Part shown: one piece after another, positions 1 to 5,959 of the stretch | Layout of the letters: each line of letters starts with the position of its first letter | Numbering within the stretch: the stretch's first letter is position 1 | Source of the DNA: Chryseosolibacter sp964563295 | Lineage (GTDB): Bacteria; Bacteroidota; Bacteroidia; Cytophagales; Cyclobacteriaceae | DNA length: 7,774 nucleotides | Reading direction: 5' to 3' | Assembly (NCBI GenBank): GCA_964563295.1 | Contig: CAZLWX010000154.1 | Location: 1 to 7,774 of the forward strand | Program-made: the position numbers and the translations under genes | The notes under the pieces: generated by a model | The model's input: the letters and a program-made list of their open reading frames with translations, nothing else | The model's database searches: none | What the model was told of the DNA's origin: nothing

Positions 1-2
1 CA

Positions 3-74
3 ACCGGCCAAGGTGGAAAGCGATATCTCATCGGCAGAAATAACGATACTGTATTAGCATTCAAATTTCATTGA
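3..74 (+). CDS. C-terminal end of an upstream protein, possibly FG-GAP/VCBS-repeat type (partial)
   Basis: An open frame enters from the left edge and ends at a TGA at 72-74. The 23 visible residues include the stretch GRNNDTVLAFKFH. This resembles the last strand of FG-GAP/VCBS beta-propeller proteins in Bacteroidota, whose final blade often reads like 'GRNND-x-L-x-x-F', but it is too short for firm assignment. The other two forward frames stop earlier (41-43 and 55-57). The stop is followed after one base by the ATG of the GH65 gene (TGATATG), the usual arrangement of co-transcribed, translationally coupled genes, which supports this being a real gene end. Seen: open frame, stop, tight junction. 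Inferred: family identity. Confidence 0.45.
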   Translation, partial: TGQGGKRYLIGRNNDTVLAFKFH

Positions 75-75
75 T

Positions 76-2100
76 ATGACAAACAAGTTTCTTGTCATCG
101 CCTTCTTTTACCTGGCAAGTCTGCCGCTAAAGGGTCAGGAGTGGATCATCGAAGCTTCAAACATCGACCCGTCAAAATACTATGGCATAACGGTAGCCAA
201 CGGGATGATCGGGATGGTTTCGTCGCCAGTCCCGATGAAGGTCAAGGATGTCGTGCTCAATGGCGTGTACGATTATTATCAACGCGGCCGCGTGTCCAAC
301 ATTCTCAAAACCTTCAACCACATCAACATGAACCTTGATGTGGACGGCCGGCGCGTAGGTCAACGCGATGTGAAAAATTACAGGCAACGACTTGACATGC
401 GTAAGGCCGAGCTGACCACAACCTTTGATGTCGGTGACAAACTAAGCGTCAGCCACACACTTGTGGCCCTGAGACATCTGCCGTATACGGCGATGGCTGT
501 TGTCGAGATCCGCGCTCACACTGATGTGAGGATAACTCCAATGAGTGTAATCGAAGCCCCGGACCATTTGACGGATGTGAGAAACACCTTCAGTCAAATT
601 GACCGGCCACATGTTACCATCCCTCTTTTGTCGTCTGTCGCGAAGAGCCCGTCTGGCAGACACACGGTCGCCGCATCCAACAGCATCATGTTTCCTGAGC
701 CTCACGGACAACAGCCCGACTTGATTCACGAGGACTGGGACTACAACATGCATTTGATGAAATTCAGCAAGACCCTCAAGGCAGGCGAGTCGTATAAGTT
801 TTTTGTGGTAGGCTCTACGACGGCCAGCAGCACATTTAACGATCCGCTCAACGAAGCCGAACGCCTGACCATATTTGCCAGCCTCGAGGGCGGCGAGAAG
901 TTATTAAAGCGTCACGAAGCGGAATGGGGCAAGATTTGGCAAAGTGATATCATCATTGAAGGCGATGCTCAGGCACAGAAGGATATCCGGTCTGCCCTTT
1001 ATCATCTCTATTCATTTGTACGTGAGGGGACAGCCTTCAGTCTCTCACCGATGGGGCTCTCGGGATTGGGGTACAACGGACATGTGTTCTGGGATACTGA
1101 ATTATGGATGTATCCTCCATTGCTCGTGCTTCAGCCAGAAATGGCGAGGTCGGTTCTTGAATACAGATTTCAACGGCTTGAAGCTGCTCGCCGGAATGCG
1201 TTTTCACATGGCTACCGGGGCGCGATGTTTCCGTGGGAGAGCAGCGATGAAGGATCGGAAGACACACCGGTGTGGGCGTTAACGGGGCCATTTCAACATC
1301 ACATCACCGGGTGTGTCGGGTGGGCATTTTGGAAGTATTACCAGGTCACCAGGGACAAGACGTGGCTCCGCGAAAGGGGATACCCCGTCTTGAAAGAAGT
1401 GGCTGACTTTTGGGCGAGCCGTGTTGAGCGAAATGGTCCGGGGAAGTATGAGATCAACAATGTCATAGGTGCAAATGAATGGCAGGAAAACATCGACAAC
1501 AACGCCTTCACAAACGGAATGGCCATCACGGCGCTCCGGTACGCCAGCCAGGCCGCCAGAGAGCTCGGATTAACTCCCGACCCGGACTGGGACCACGTGG
1601 CCGATAACATACCTATCTTAAAGTTTCCCGATGGCGTGACGCGTGAAAATGCCACCTATGACGGAGTGGATATCAAGCAAGCGGATGTGAATCTTCTGGC
1701 GTACCCTTTGGACATTGTAACCGAGCGAGCACAGATCGAAAAAGACCTCCGTTATTACGAACCGCGGATGTCAGTCGAAGGTCCGGCTATGGGTAACTCC
1801 GTGCTATCGACACTATACTCGCGATTGGGCAATCCAAAGAAAGCTTACGATTTATTTGTCAAAAGCTACAAGCCCAACGAAGTGCCCCCATTCAGCGTGC
1901 TTGCGGAAACCGCCGGCGGCACAAATCCATATTTCGCCACCGGGGCGGGAGGGATGTTACAGGCCGTGATTTTTGGATTTGGCGGGTTGCAGATTTCCAA
2001 GGATGGTATTATTCAACTTGATACCAGGTTGCCGGAAAAGTGGAAGTCGCTGCGCATCACATCGGTCGGACCTGACGGAAAGGATTTTTCAGTCCGTTAG
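76..2100 (+). CDS. Secreted GH65 family alpha-glucoside hydrolase (kojibiose hydrolase-like)
   Basis: This 674-residue protein has a type I signal peptide (residues 1-20, likely cut between LKG and QEW), so it should act in the periplasm or outside. The order fits GH65: N-terminal beta-sandwich (about 25-270), helical linker, (alpha/alpha)6 barrel (about 310-625) and a short C-terminal beta domain. FWDTE (338-342) and KQ (534-535) are conserved GH65 sugar-site elements. The general acid is E468 in GANEWQENIDNNAFTN. E611, in AETAGGTNPYFATGAGG, lies where GH65 phosphorylases bind phosphate; hydrolysing members (Flavobacterium johnsoniae kojibiose hydrolase, animal PGGHG glucosidase) use a Glu there as catalytic base. 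This points to hydrolysis of an alpha-glucoside with inversion rather than phosphorolysis. Length agrees with the roughly 680-residue bacterial hydrolase. Substrate (kojibiose, glucosyl-glycerol, trehalose or another alpha-glucoside) cannot be read from sequence. No clear Shine-Dalgarno sequence is present; the start is set by the signal peptide and the one-base gap to the previous stop. Confidence 0.9.
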   Translation: MTNKFLVIAFFYLASLPLKGQEWIIEASNIDPSKYYGITVANGMIGMVSSPVPMKVKDVVLNGVYDYYQRGRVSNILKTFNHINMNLDVDGRRVGQRDVKNYRQRLDMRKAELTTTFDVGDKLSVSHTLVALRHLPYTAMAVVEIRAHTDVRITPMSVIEAPDHLTDVRNTFSQIDRPHVTIPLLSSVAKSPSGRHTVAASNSIMFPEPHGQQPDLIHEDWDYNMHLMKFSKTLKAGESYKFFVVGSTTASSTFNDPLNEAERLTIFASLEGGEKLLKRHEAEWGKIWQSDIIIEGDAQAQKDIRSALYHLYSFVREGTAFSLSPMGLSGLGYNGHVFWDTELWMYPPLLVLQPEMARSVLEYRFQRLEAARRNAFSHGYRGAMFPWESSDEGSEDTPVWALTGPFQHHITGCVGWAFWKYYQVTRDKTWLRERGYPVLKEVADFWASRVERNGPGKYEINNVIGANEWQENIDNNAFTNGMAITALRYASQAARELGLTPDPDWDHVADNIPILKFPDGVTRENATYDGVDIKQADVNLLAYPLDIVTERAQIEKDLRYYEPRMSVEGPAMGNSVLSTLYSRLGNPKKAYDLFVKSYKPNEVPPFSVLAETAGGTNPYFATGAGGMLQAVIFGFGGLQISKDGIIQLDTRLPEKWKSLRITSVGPDGKDFSVR

Positions 2101-2130
2101 GTCACGGGTAAAAAGTGCTATTTTTTGCTT

Positions 2131-2146
2131 CAAATTCGTAAATTTG
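2131..2146. promoter_or_regulatory. Inverted repeat with overlapping TAnnTTTG-like element upstream of the PAP2 gene
   Basis: CAAATTCGTAAATTTG is a perfect 6-base inverted repeat around a 4-base centre. Its right half contains TAAATTTG (2139-2146), matching the Bacteroidota -7 consensus TAnnTTTG. An outer pair, TTGCTT (2125-2130) and AAGCAA (2153-2158), extends the symmetry with a 6-base bulge on one side, so the transcript could also fold just ahead of the ATG at 2164. No properly spaced -33 TTTG is visible (the nearest TTG is only 11 bases from TA), and the leader would be very short. It may therefore be an operator, an RNA hairpin, or AT-rich chance. Confidence 0.25.
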
Positions 2147-2163
2147 GTTGACAAGCAAGCCCC

Positions 2164-3519
2164 ATGAGAAAGATCAGTGTTTTTGTAATTGCCTCGGGCC
2201 TGGTTATAGCGTCATGTTCGACCTTGCAGAGAGAGCCTAAGGAGGATTGGCGTATCACTACCCAGGACCCGGAACTGCTTCACAACTCGGTCAAGAAAGT
2301 CACCGACATCATCGTGCACGATATTTTTTCCCCGCCTGTGGCGTCGCGAATTTATACCTATGTGAGCGTTGCCGGATACGAGGCAATTATTCACCAGGAC
2401 CCCAAGTATCGCTCACTCGCGGGACAACTTCGCGGCCTGGAACCTGTGCCCGCTCCGGCGGAGGGCAAAGAGTATTCATTTACACTCGCCGCTGTGCAGG
2501 CGATGCTGAAGGTTGGCAGGAATCTGGTCTTCTCGGAAGATAAGATGGACGTCTTCTACGACAGCACGATTGAGTATTTCAGGAACTCGGGTATGCCCGA
2601 AGAAGTTTTTGAAAATTCTCTACAGTATGGGACGTTGGTGGCTAATCATATCATGGCGTGGTCGTCGCGCGACAACTACAAACAGAGCCGGTCTTTTCCG
2701 AAGTACACCATCGATGACGATCCGGGAACGTGGAAGCCAACACCTCCTGCGTACATGGATGCGGTAGAACCCCATTGGAACAAGATCCGGACGTTTGTGA
2801 TGGATTCTGCCGCGCAATTCAAACCGCCGGCACCGCTGCCTTTCTCCACAGACCCGAAAAGTGATTTTTATAAGGAGGCTCATGAGATCTATTCCATGGG
2901 CGTTAACCTGACGGAGGAGCAGCGCGCGATTGCAATGTTTTGGGATTGTAACCCGTTTGTCATGAACGTGAAGGGACATGTGATGTTCGCTACCAAGAAA
3001 ATATCCCCCGGAGGCCACTGGATGAACATCACGCGGGTTGCTTGCGACAAAGCAAAGGCCGATGTCGTTCGGGTTGCTGAAGCTTATGCAATGGTTTCGG
3101 TAGCGCTGATGGATGGCTTTATCTCCTGCTGGGATGAGAAATACAGGAGTCGGCTGATACGACCGGAGACGTATATTAATCAGTACATTGACGAGGATTG
3201 GATTCCGCTGCTGCAAACGCCACCGTTCCCCGAGTACTCCAGCGGTCATAGTGTAATATCTTCAGCAGCTGCAGTGACCCTGACTGATATTTTTGGCGAT
3301 AACTTTGCGTTCACAGATTCGACTGAAATAGAGTTTGGCCTGACCGCGCGGAGTTTTGAATCATTCATTAAGGCTTCGGAAGAGGCGGCGGTGAGTCGTA
3401 TGTATGGAGGAATACACTATCGCCGGGCATGTGAACTCGGCATTGTGGAAGGACGTGCGATTGGAAATTATGTTATCGACAAACTGGAGACCCGTAAAGT
3501 CGAACTGGCGGGGAAATAA
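2164..3519 (+). CDS. Exported lipoprotein of the PAP2 / vanadium-dependent haloperoxidase superfamily
   Basis: This 451-residue protein begins with a lipoprotein signal (SGLVIASC, lipid-bearing Cys18), so it is probably membrane-anchored outside the cytoplasm. The C-terminal half carries the three-part metal/phosphate pocket of the superfamily: K326-x6-R333-P334 (KYRSRLIRP), S360-G361-H362 (PEYSSGHS) and S411-R412-x5-H418 (SRMYGGIHYRRA). These residues bind phosphate in PAP2 phosphatases and vanadate in haloperoxidases; H362 would be the acid-base residue and H418 the nucleophile or metal ligand. The spacing of the first and third motifs equals that of fungal vanadium chloroperoxidase. Two deviations occur: Ser instead of Pro before SGH, and Ala422 where the third motif usually ends in Asp. 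Members of this branch are usually auto-named 'vanadium-dependent haloperoxidase', but the pocket does not separate halide oxidation from phosphate-ester hydrolysis. It lies 63 bases after the GH65 gene. Next to glycerol genes, a phosphatase role is attractive but inferred. Confidence 0.85.
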   Translation: MRKISVFVIASGLVIASCSTLQREPKEDWRITTQDPELLHNSVKKVTDIIVHDIFSPPVASRIYTYVSVAGYEAIIHQDPKYRSLAGQLRGLEPVPAPAEGKEYSFTLAAVQAMLKVGRNLVFSEDKMDVFYDSTIEYFRNSGMPEEVFENSLQYGTLVANHIMAWSSRDNYKQSRSFPKYTIDDDPGTWKPTPPAYMDAVEPHWNKIRTFVMDSAAQFKPPAPLPFSTDPKSDFYKEAHEIYSMGVNLTEEQRAIAMFWDCNPFVMNVKGHVMFATKKISPGGHWMNITRVACDKAKADVVRVAEAYAMVSVALMDGFISCWDEKYRSRLIRPETYINQYIDEDWIPLLQTPPFPEYSSGHSVISSAAAVTLTDIFGDNFAFTDSTEIEFGLTARSFESFIKASEEAAVSRMYGGIHYRRACELGIVEGRAIGNYVIDKLETRKVELAGK

Positions 3520-3661
3520 TCAGAACCAATCCGGTGCTGAAAGAAGCGATTCATTAAGCGCTTTCGCAGTGTTTGATTGATTTTTTTCTGTGGAATTGTC
3601 GAGCGTCCCGGTATCGCAGCCAAAAAATATTCTTAAGTTTAGTTCTGGTAACTATCGGCCA
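3520..3661. other. 142-base gap between the PAP2-family and trehalase genes; no gene seen
   Basis: An in-frame GTG at 3590 could lengthen the trehalase by 24 codons, but those residues are polar and would bury the lipoprotein signal, so this is treated as untranslated leader. A weak 5-base hairpin (AAGCG 3544-3548 with CGCTT 3559-3563) is followed only 18 bases later by a run of seven T (3581-3587), too far for a standard intrinsic terminator. TAAGTTTA at 3634-3641 is one base off the TAnnTTTG element, without a -33 partner at proper distance. This is the longest gap in the window, so a separate promoter for the trehalase-glpFK genes is possible but not shown. Confidence 0.4.
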
Positions 3662-5230
3662 ATGATTCGGACATATTGTTGGGCTACGGTCCTTTTCTTA
3701 TTGGGGTGCGCGGTCAAGGAAAAGCCGGTATCATTCTATTCCTCCAATCTCTTTCACGATGTCCAGGTGAGCGCCATCTTTCCCGACTCCAAGACATTCG
3801 TTGATTGCACACCGAAGCGGGACCTGGCCGACATCGTGTCGGACTATGACGCGATCCGCGACAAGCCGGACTTCGACCTCGGGGAGTTTGTACGGCTGAA
3901 TTTCGAAATGCCCGTTAGGCCCCGGTCCGGATTCGTGAGCGACACGACCCTGTCGATGGAGGAACATATCACAAAGCTCTGGCCCACGCTCACGAGGGAA
4001 CCGGACAGCGTTGACGAGCGATCTTCGCTGATACCACTTCCATACAGTTATGTTGTCCCCGGCGGGCGCTTCTCTGAAGTATACTACTGGGACAGCTACT
4101 TCACCATCCTTGGACTGAAAGCTCAAAAGCGCTATGACCTGATCCAGAATATGATCAGGAATTTTGCTCATTTAATAGATGAGATCGGTTTTATTCCGAA
4201 CGCCAACCGCGATTACTACCTTACACGGTCACAACCGCCATTTTTTTCCTTAATCATTCGGGAGCTTGAAGAATACGATTCCCTCGCTGCGGATCACTAC
4301 CTGGACGCGATGTTGCGCGAGTATCAATTTTGGATGGATGGGATCGATTCCGTTAAAGAACCGGGTGACGCCGTTAAACATGTAGTGATGCTGACCGATG
4401 GCACGATCATGAACCGGTACTTTGACAAGGGTACCGGTCCGCGGCCCGAAGCCTACAAGGAGGATCTTGCCCTGGCTGAAAAACACAATGGAGATAAAGA
4501 CAAGCTGTACCGCGATCTGCGTTCGGCCGCGGAATCAGGATGGGATTTCAGCAGCCGGTGGTTTGCCGACGGCCGTAGCATTGCAACGATCCACACGACA
4601 GATATCATTCCCGTGGACCTGAACTGCCTGTTGGCCCACCTGGAGCGGATGATTGCCCGCGGGTATGCGCTGCGGGGACAGGCTGCCGCAGGTGCGCCCT
4701 ACACCCGTCGCGCCGATCAGCGCAGGCGCGCGATAATGACATTCTGCTGGGATCCCGCTGAAAACTATTTCTTTGATTACGATTTTGTTAATGGCAGCAG
4801 ATGTACAATCAAGTCGTTGGCTGGAGTATATCCATTGTTTTTTGAAATGGTCTCTGGTGATATCGCTGCCAAAGCCTCAACGGTTATTAGAGCTGAGTTT
4901 CTTAAGCCTGGTGGGTTGGTCACGACGTTGGTAGACACGGATCAGCAATGGGATGCGCCCAACGGCTGGGCTCCGCTACAATGGATGACATACGCAGGGC
5001 TGAAGAAATACGGAATCATTGATTTAGCCACCCAAATCCGATCGCGCTGGCTCCGTCAGAATGAACGGGTGTATGAGGCCACCGGTAAGATGATGGAGAA
5101 ATACAATGTGATGGACACGACCCTGCTTGCCGGTGGTGGCGAGTACCCGAACCAGGATGGATTTGGATGGTCGAATGGAATTGCCGTTGCATTTCGGAAA
5201 GAGGCTGTGATAACACTTCAAAAGAAATGA
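3662..5230 (+). CDS. treA: Exported lipoprotein alpha,alpha-trehalase, family GH37
   Basis: It hydrolyses trehalose to two glucose outside the cytoplasm. Both classical trehalase signatures are present: PGGRFSEVYYWDSYF (from residue 133) and QWDAPNGWAPLQW (from 429). By comparison with E. coli TreA, D295 in ESGWDFSSRW is the general acid and E479 in MEKYNV the base. Substrate-binding arginines are R136 (PGGRF), R189 (TRSQPPFF) and R261 (GPRPEAY). The glycine-rich lid (GGGEYPNQDGFGWSNG) is intact, so the enzyme should be active. The start at 3662 gives 522 residues and a textbook lipoprotein signal, MIRTYCWATVLFLLGC (Cys16). The longer GTG start at 3590 would place that signal 24 residues inside and is rejected. 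TreA of E. coli is a soluble periplasmic enzyme, so the lipid anchor is a Bacteroidota-style variation. The glpF gene follows after 20 bases, consistent with one operon; glycerol is not a product of this enzyme. Confidence 0.95.
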   Translation: MIRTYCWATVLFLLGCAVKEKPVSFYSSNLFHDVQVSAIFPDSKTFVDCTPKRDLADIVSDYDAIRDKPDFDLGEFVRLNFEMPVRPRSGFVSDTTLSMEEHITKLWPTLTREPDSVDERSSLIPLPYSYVVPGGRFSEVYYWDSYFTILGLKAQKRYDLIQNMIRNFAHLIDEIGFIPNANRDYYLTRSQPPFFSLIIRELEEYDSLAADHYLDAMLREYQFWMDGIDSVKEPGDAVKHVVMLTDGTIMNRYFDKGTGPRPEAYKEDLALAEKHNGDKDKLYRDLRSAAESGWDFSSRWFADGRSIATIHTTDIIPVDLNCLLAHLERMIARGYALRGQAAAGAPYTRRADQRRRAIMTFCWDPAENYFFDYDFVNGSRCTIKSLAGVYPLFFEMVSGDIAAKASTVIRAEFLKPGGLVTTLVDTDQQWDAPNGWAPLQWMTYAGLKKYGIIDLATQIRSRWLRQNERVYEATGKMMEKYNVMDTTLLAGGGEYPNQDGFGWSNGIAVAFRKEAVITLQKK

Positions 5231-5250
5231 TCACTAAACCATACTGAAAT

Positions 5251-5958
5251 ATGTCTGTCTACATGGCTGAATTTATCGGCACGATGTTGCTCGTGCTGCT
5301 GGGGAACGGCGTCGTGGCCAACGTCCTGCTCCGGGGAACGAAAGGCGAGGGGTCGGGCCTGGTTCCGATCGTTCTCGGTTGGGGTCTCGCCGTGACCTTA
5401 GCCGTTTACGCTGTTGGCCAGATCAGCAACGCACACATCAATCCGGCCGTGACATTAGCGTTGTATGCCAGTGGTAACTTTGATGGATCCCTGGTCGCGG
5501 GTTACATTCTTTCGCAACTGGCGGGCGGATTTGCTGGCGGTATCCTGGTATGGTTGTTCTATTTTCCGCATTGGGCCGGCACGGAAAGCAGTGCTTTGAA
5601 ACTTGCATCATTTTGTACGGGGCCGGCGATACGATCCTCCGTTGCCAACCTTTTTAGTGAAACCATCGCGACCATGATCCTGGTAGTTGGGCTGCTCTTC
5701 ATCGGCGCGAACAAATTTGCGGATGGGTTGAATCCGCTCGTGATCGGTGCCCTCATTTCTTCCATTGGCTTCAGCCTGGGCGGAACAACGGGCTTCGCTA
5801 TCAATCCTGCCCGGGACTTGGGACCACGTTTGGCTCACGCCGTCCTGCCGATCGCGGGAAAAGGAAGTTCCGACTGGGGTTATAGTTGGATCCCTGTAGT
5901 CGGACCTATTCTCGGTGGTCTCCTCGGCGCGTGGCTCTACAACGCACTTTTTGTCTAG
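5251..5958 (+). CDS. glpF: Glycerol uptake facilitator (aquaglyceroporin, MIP family)
   Basis: This 235-residue inner-membrane channel lets glycerol and similar small polyols cross by diffusion. Six membrane segments and two half-helices are recognisable. The NPA boxes are NAHINPAVTLA (N64-P65-A66) and GFAINPARDLGPR (N185-P186-A187). The Asp after the second NPAR (D189) is the marker of glycerol channels rather than water-only aquaporins. The selectivity-filter residues inferred by alignment with E. coli GlpF are W44, G173, F182 and R188, identical to W48, G191, F200 and R206 there. The N-terminus MSVYMAEFIGTMLLVLLGNG matches typical GlpF starts, favouring the ATG at 5251 over the internal ATG at 5263. 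It is slightly shorter than the E. coli protein, mainly in loops. It sits 20 bases after the trehalase gene and one base before glpK. Confidence 0.96.
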   Translation: MSVYMAEFIGTMLLVLLGNGVVANVLLRGTKGEGSGLVPIVLGWGLAVTLAVYAVGQISNAHINPAVTLALYASGNFDGSLVAGYILSQLAGGFAGGILVWLFYFPHWAGTESSALKLASFCTGPAIRSSVANLFSETIATMILVVGLLFIGANKFADGLNPLVIGALISSIGFSLGGTTGFAINPARDLGPRLAHAVLPIAGKGSSDWGYSWIPVVGPILGGLLGAWLYNALFV

Positions 5959-5959
5959 T

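Noticed and set aside
2620..3249. 209-codon open frame on the minus strand inside the PAP2-family gene
   Set aside because: It lies fully inside a gene with intact catalytic motifs, its translation resembles no family I know, and it is rich in Arg/His as expected for an antisense shadow.
2164..3519. Firm assignment as a halogenating enzyme, which would suggest halogenated metabolite chemistry
   Set aside because: The pocket residues are shared with PAP2 phosphatases, and no biosynthetic genes are nearby to support halogenation.
3544..3587. Hairpin AAGCG/CGCTT followed by seven T as an intrinsic terminator after the PAP2-family gene
   Set aside because: The stem is only 5 bases with a 10-base loop, and the T run begins 18 bases downstream instead of directly after the stem.
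3521..3647. CAGAAC (3521-3526) and GTTCTG (3642-3647) as an inverted repeat bounding the gap before the trehalase
   Set aside because: Six-base arms more than 110 bases apart are expected by chance.
3590..3661. Upstream GTG giving a trehalase 24 residues longer
   Set aside because: The extension is polar and non-family, and it would bury the clear lipoprotein signal that begins at the ATG at 3662.
5915..5959. Longer glycerol kinase start overlapping the end of glpF
   Set aside because: The added residues are the glpF coding sequence read out of frame, and the family N-terminus begins exactly at the ATG at 5960.
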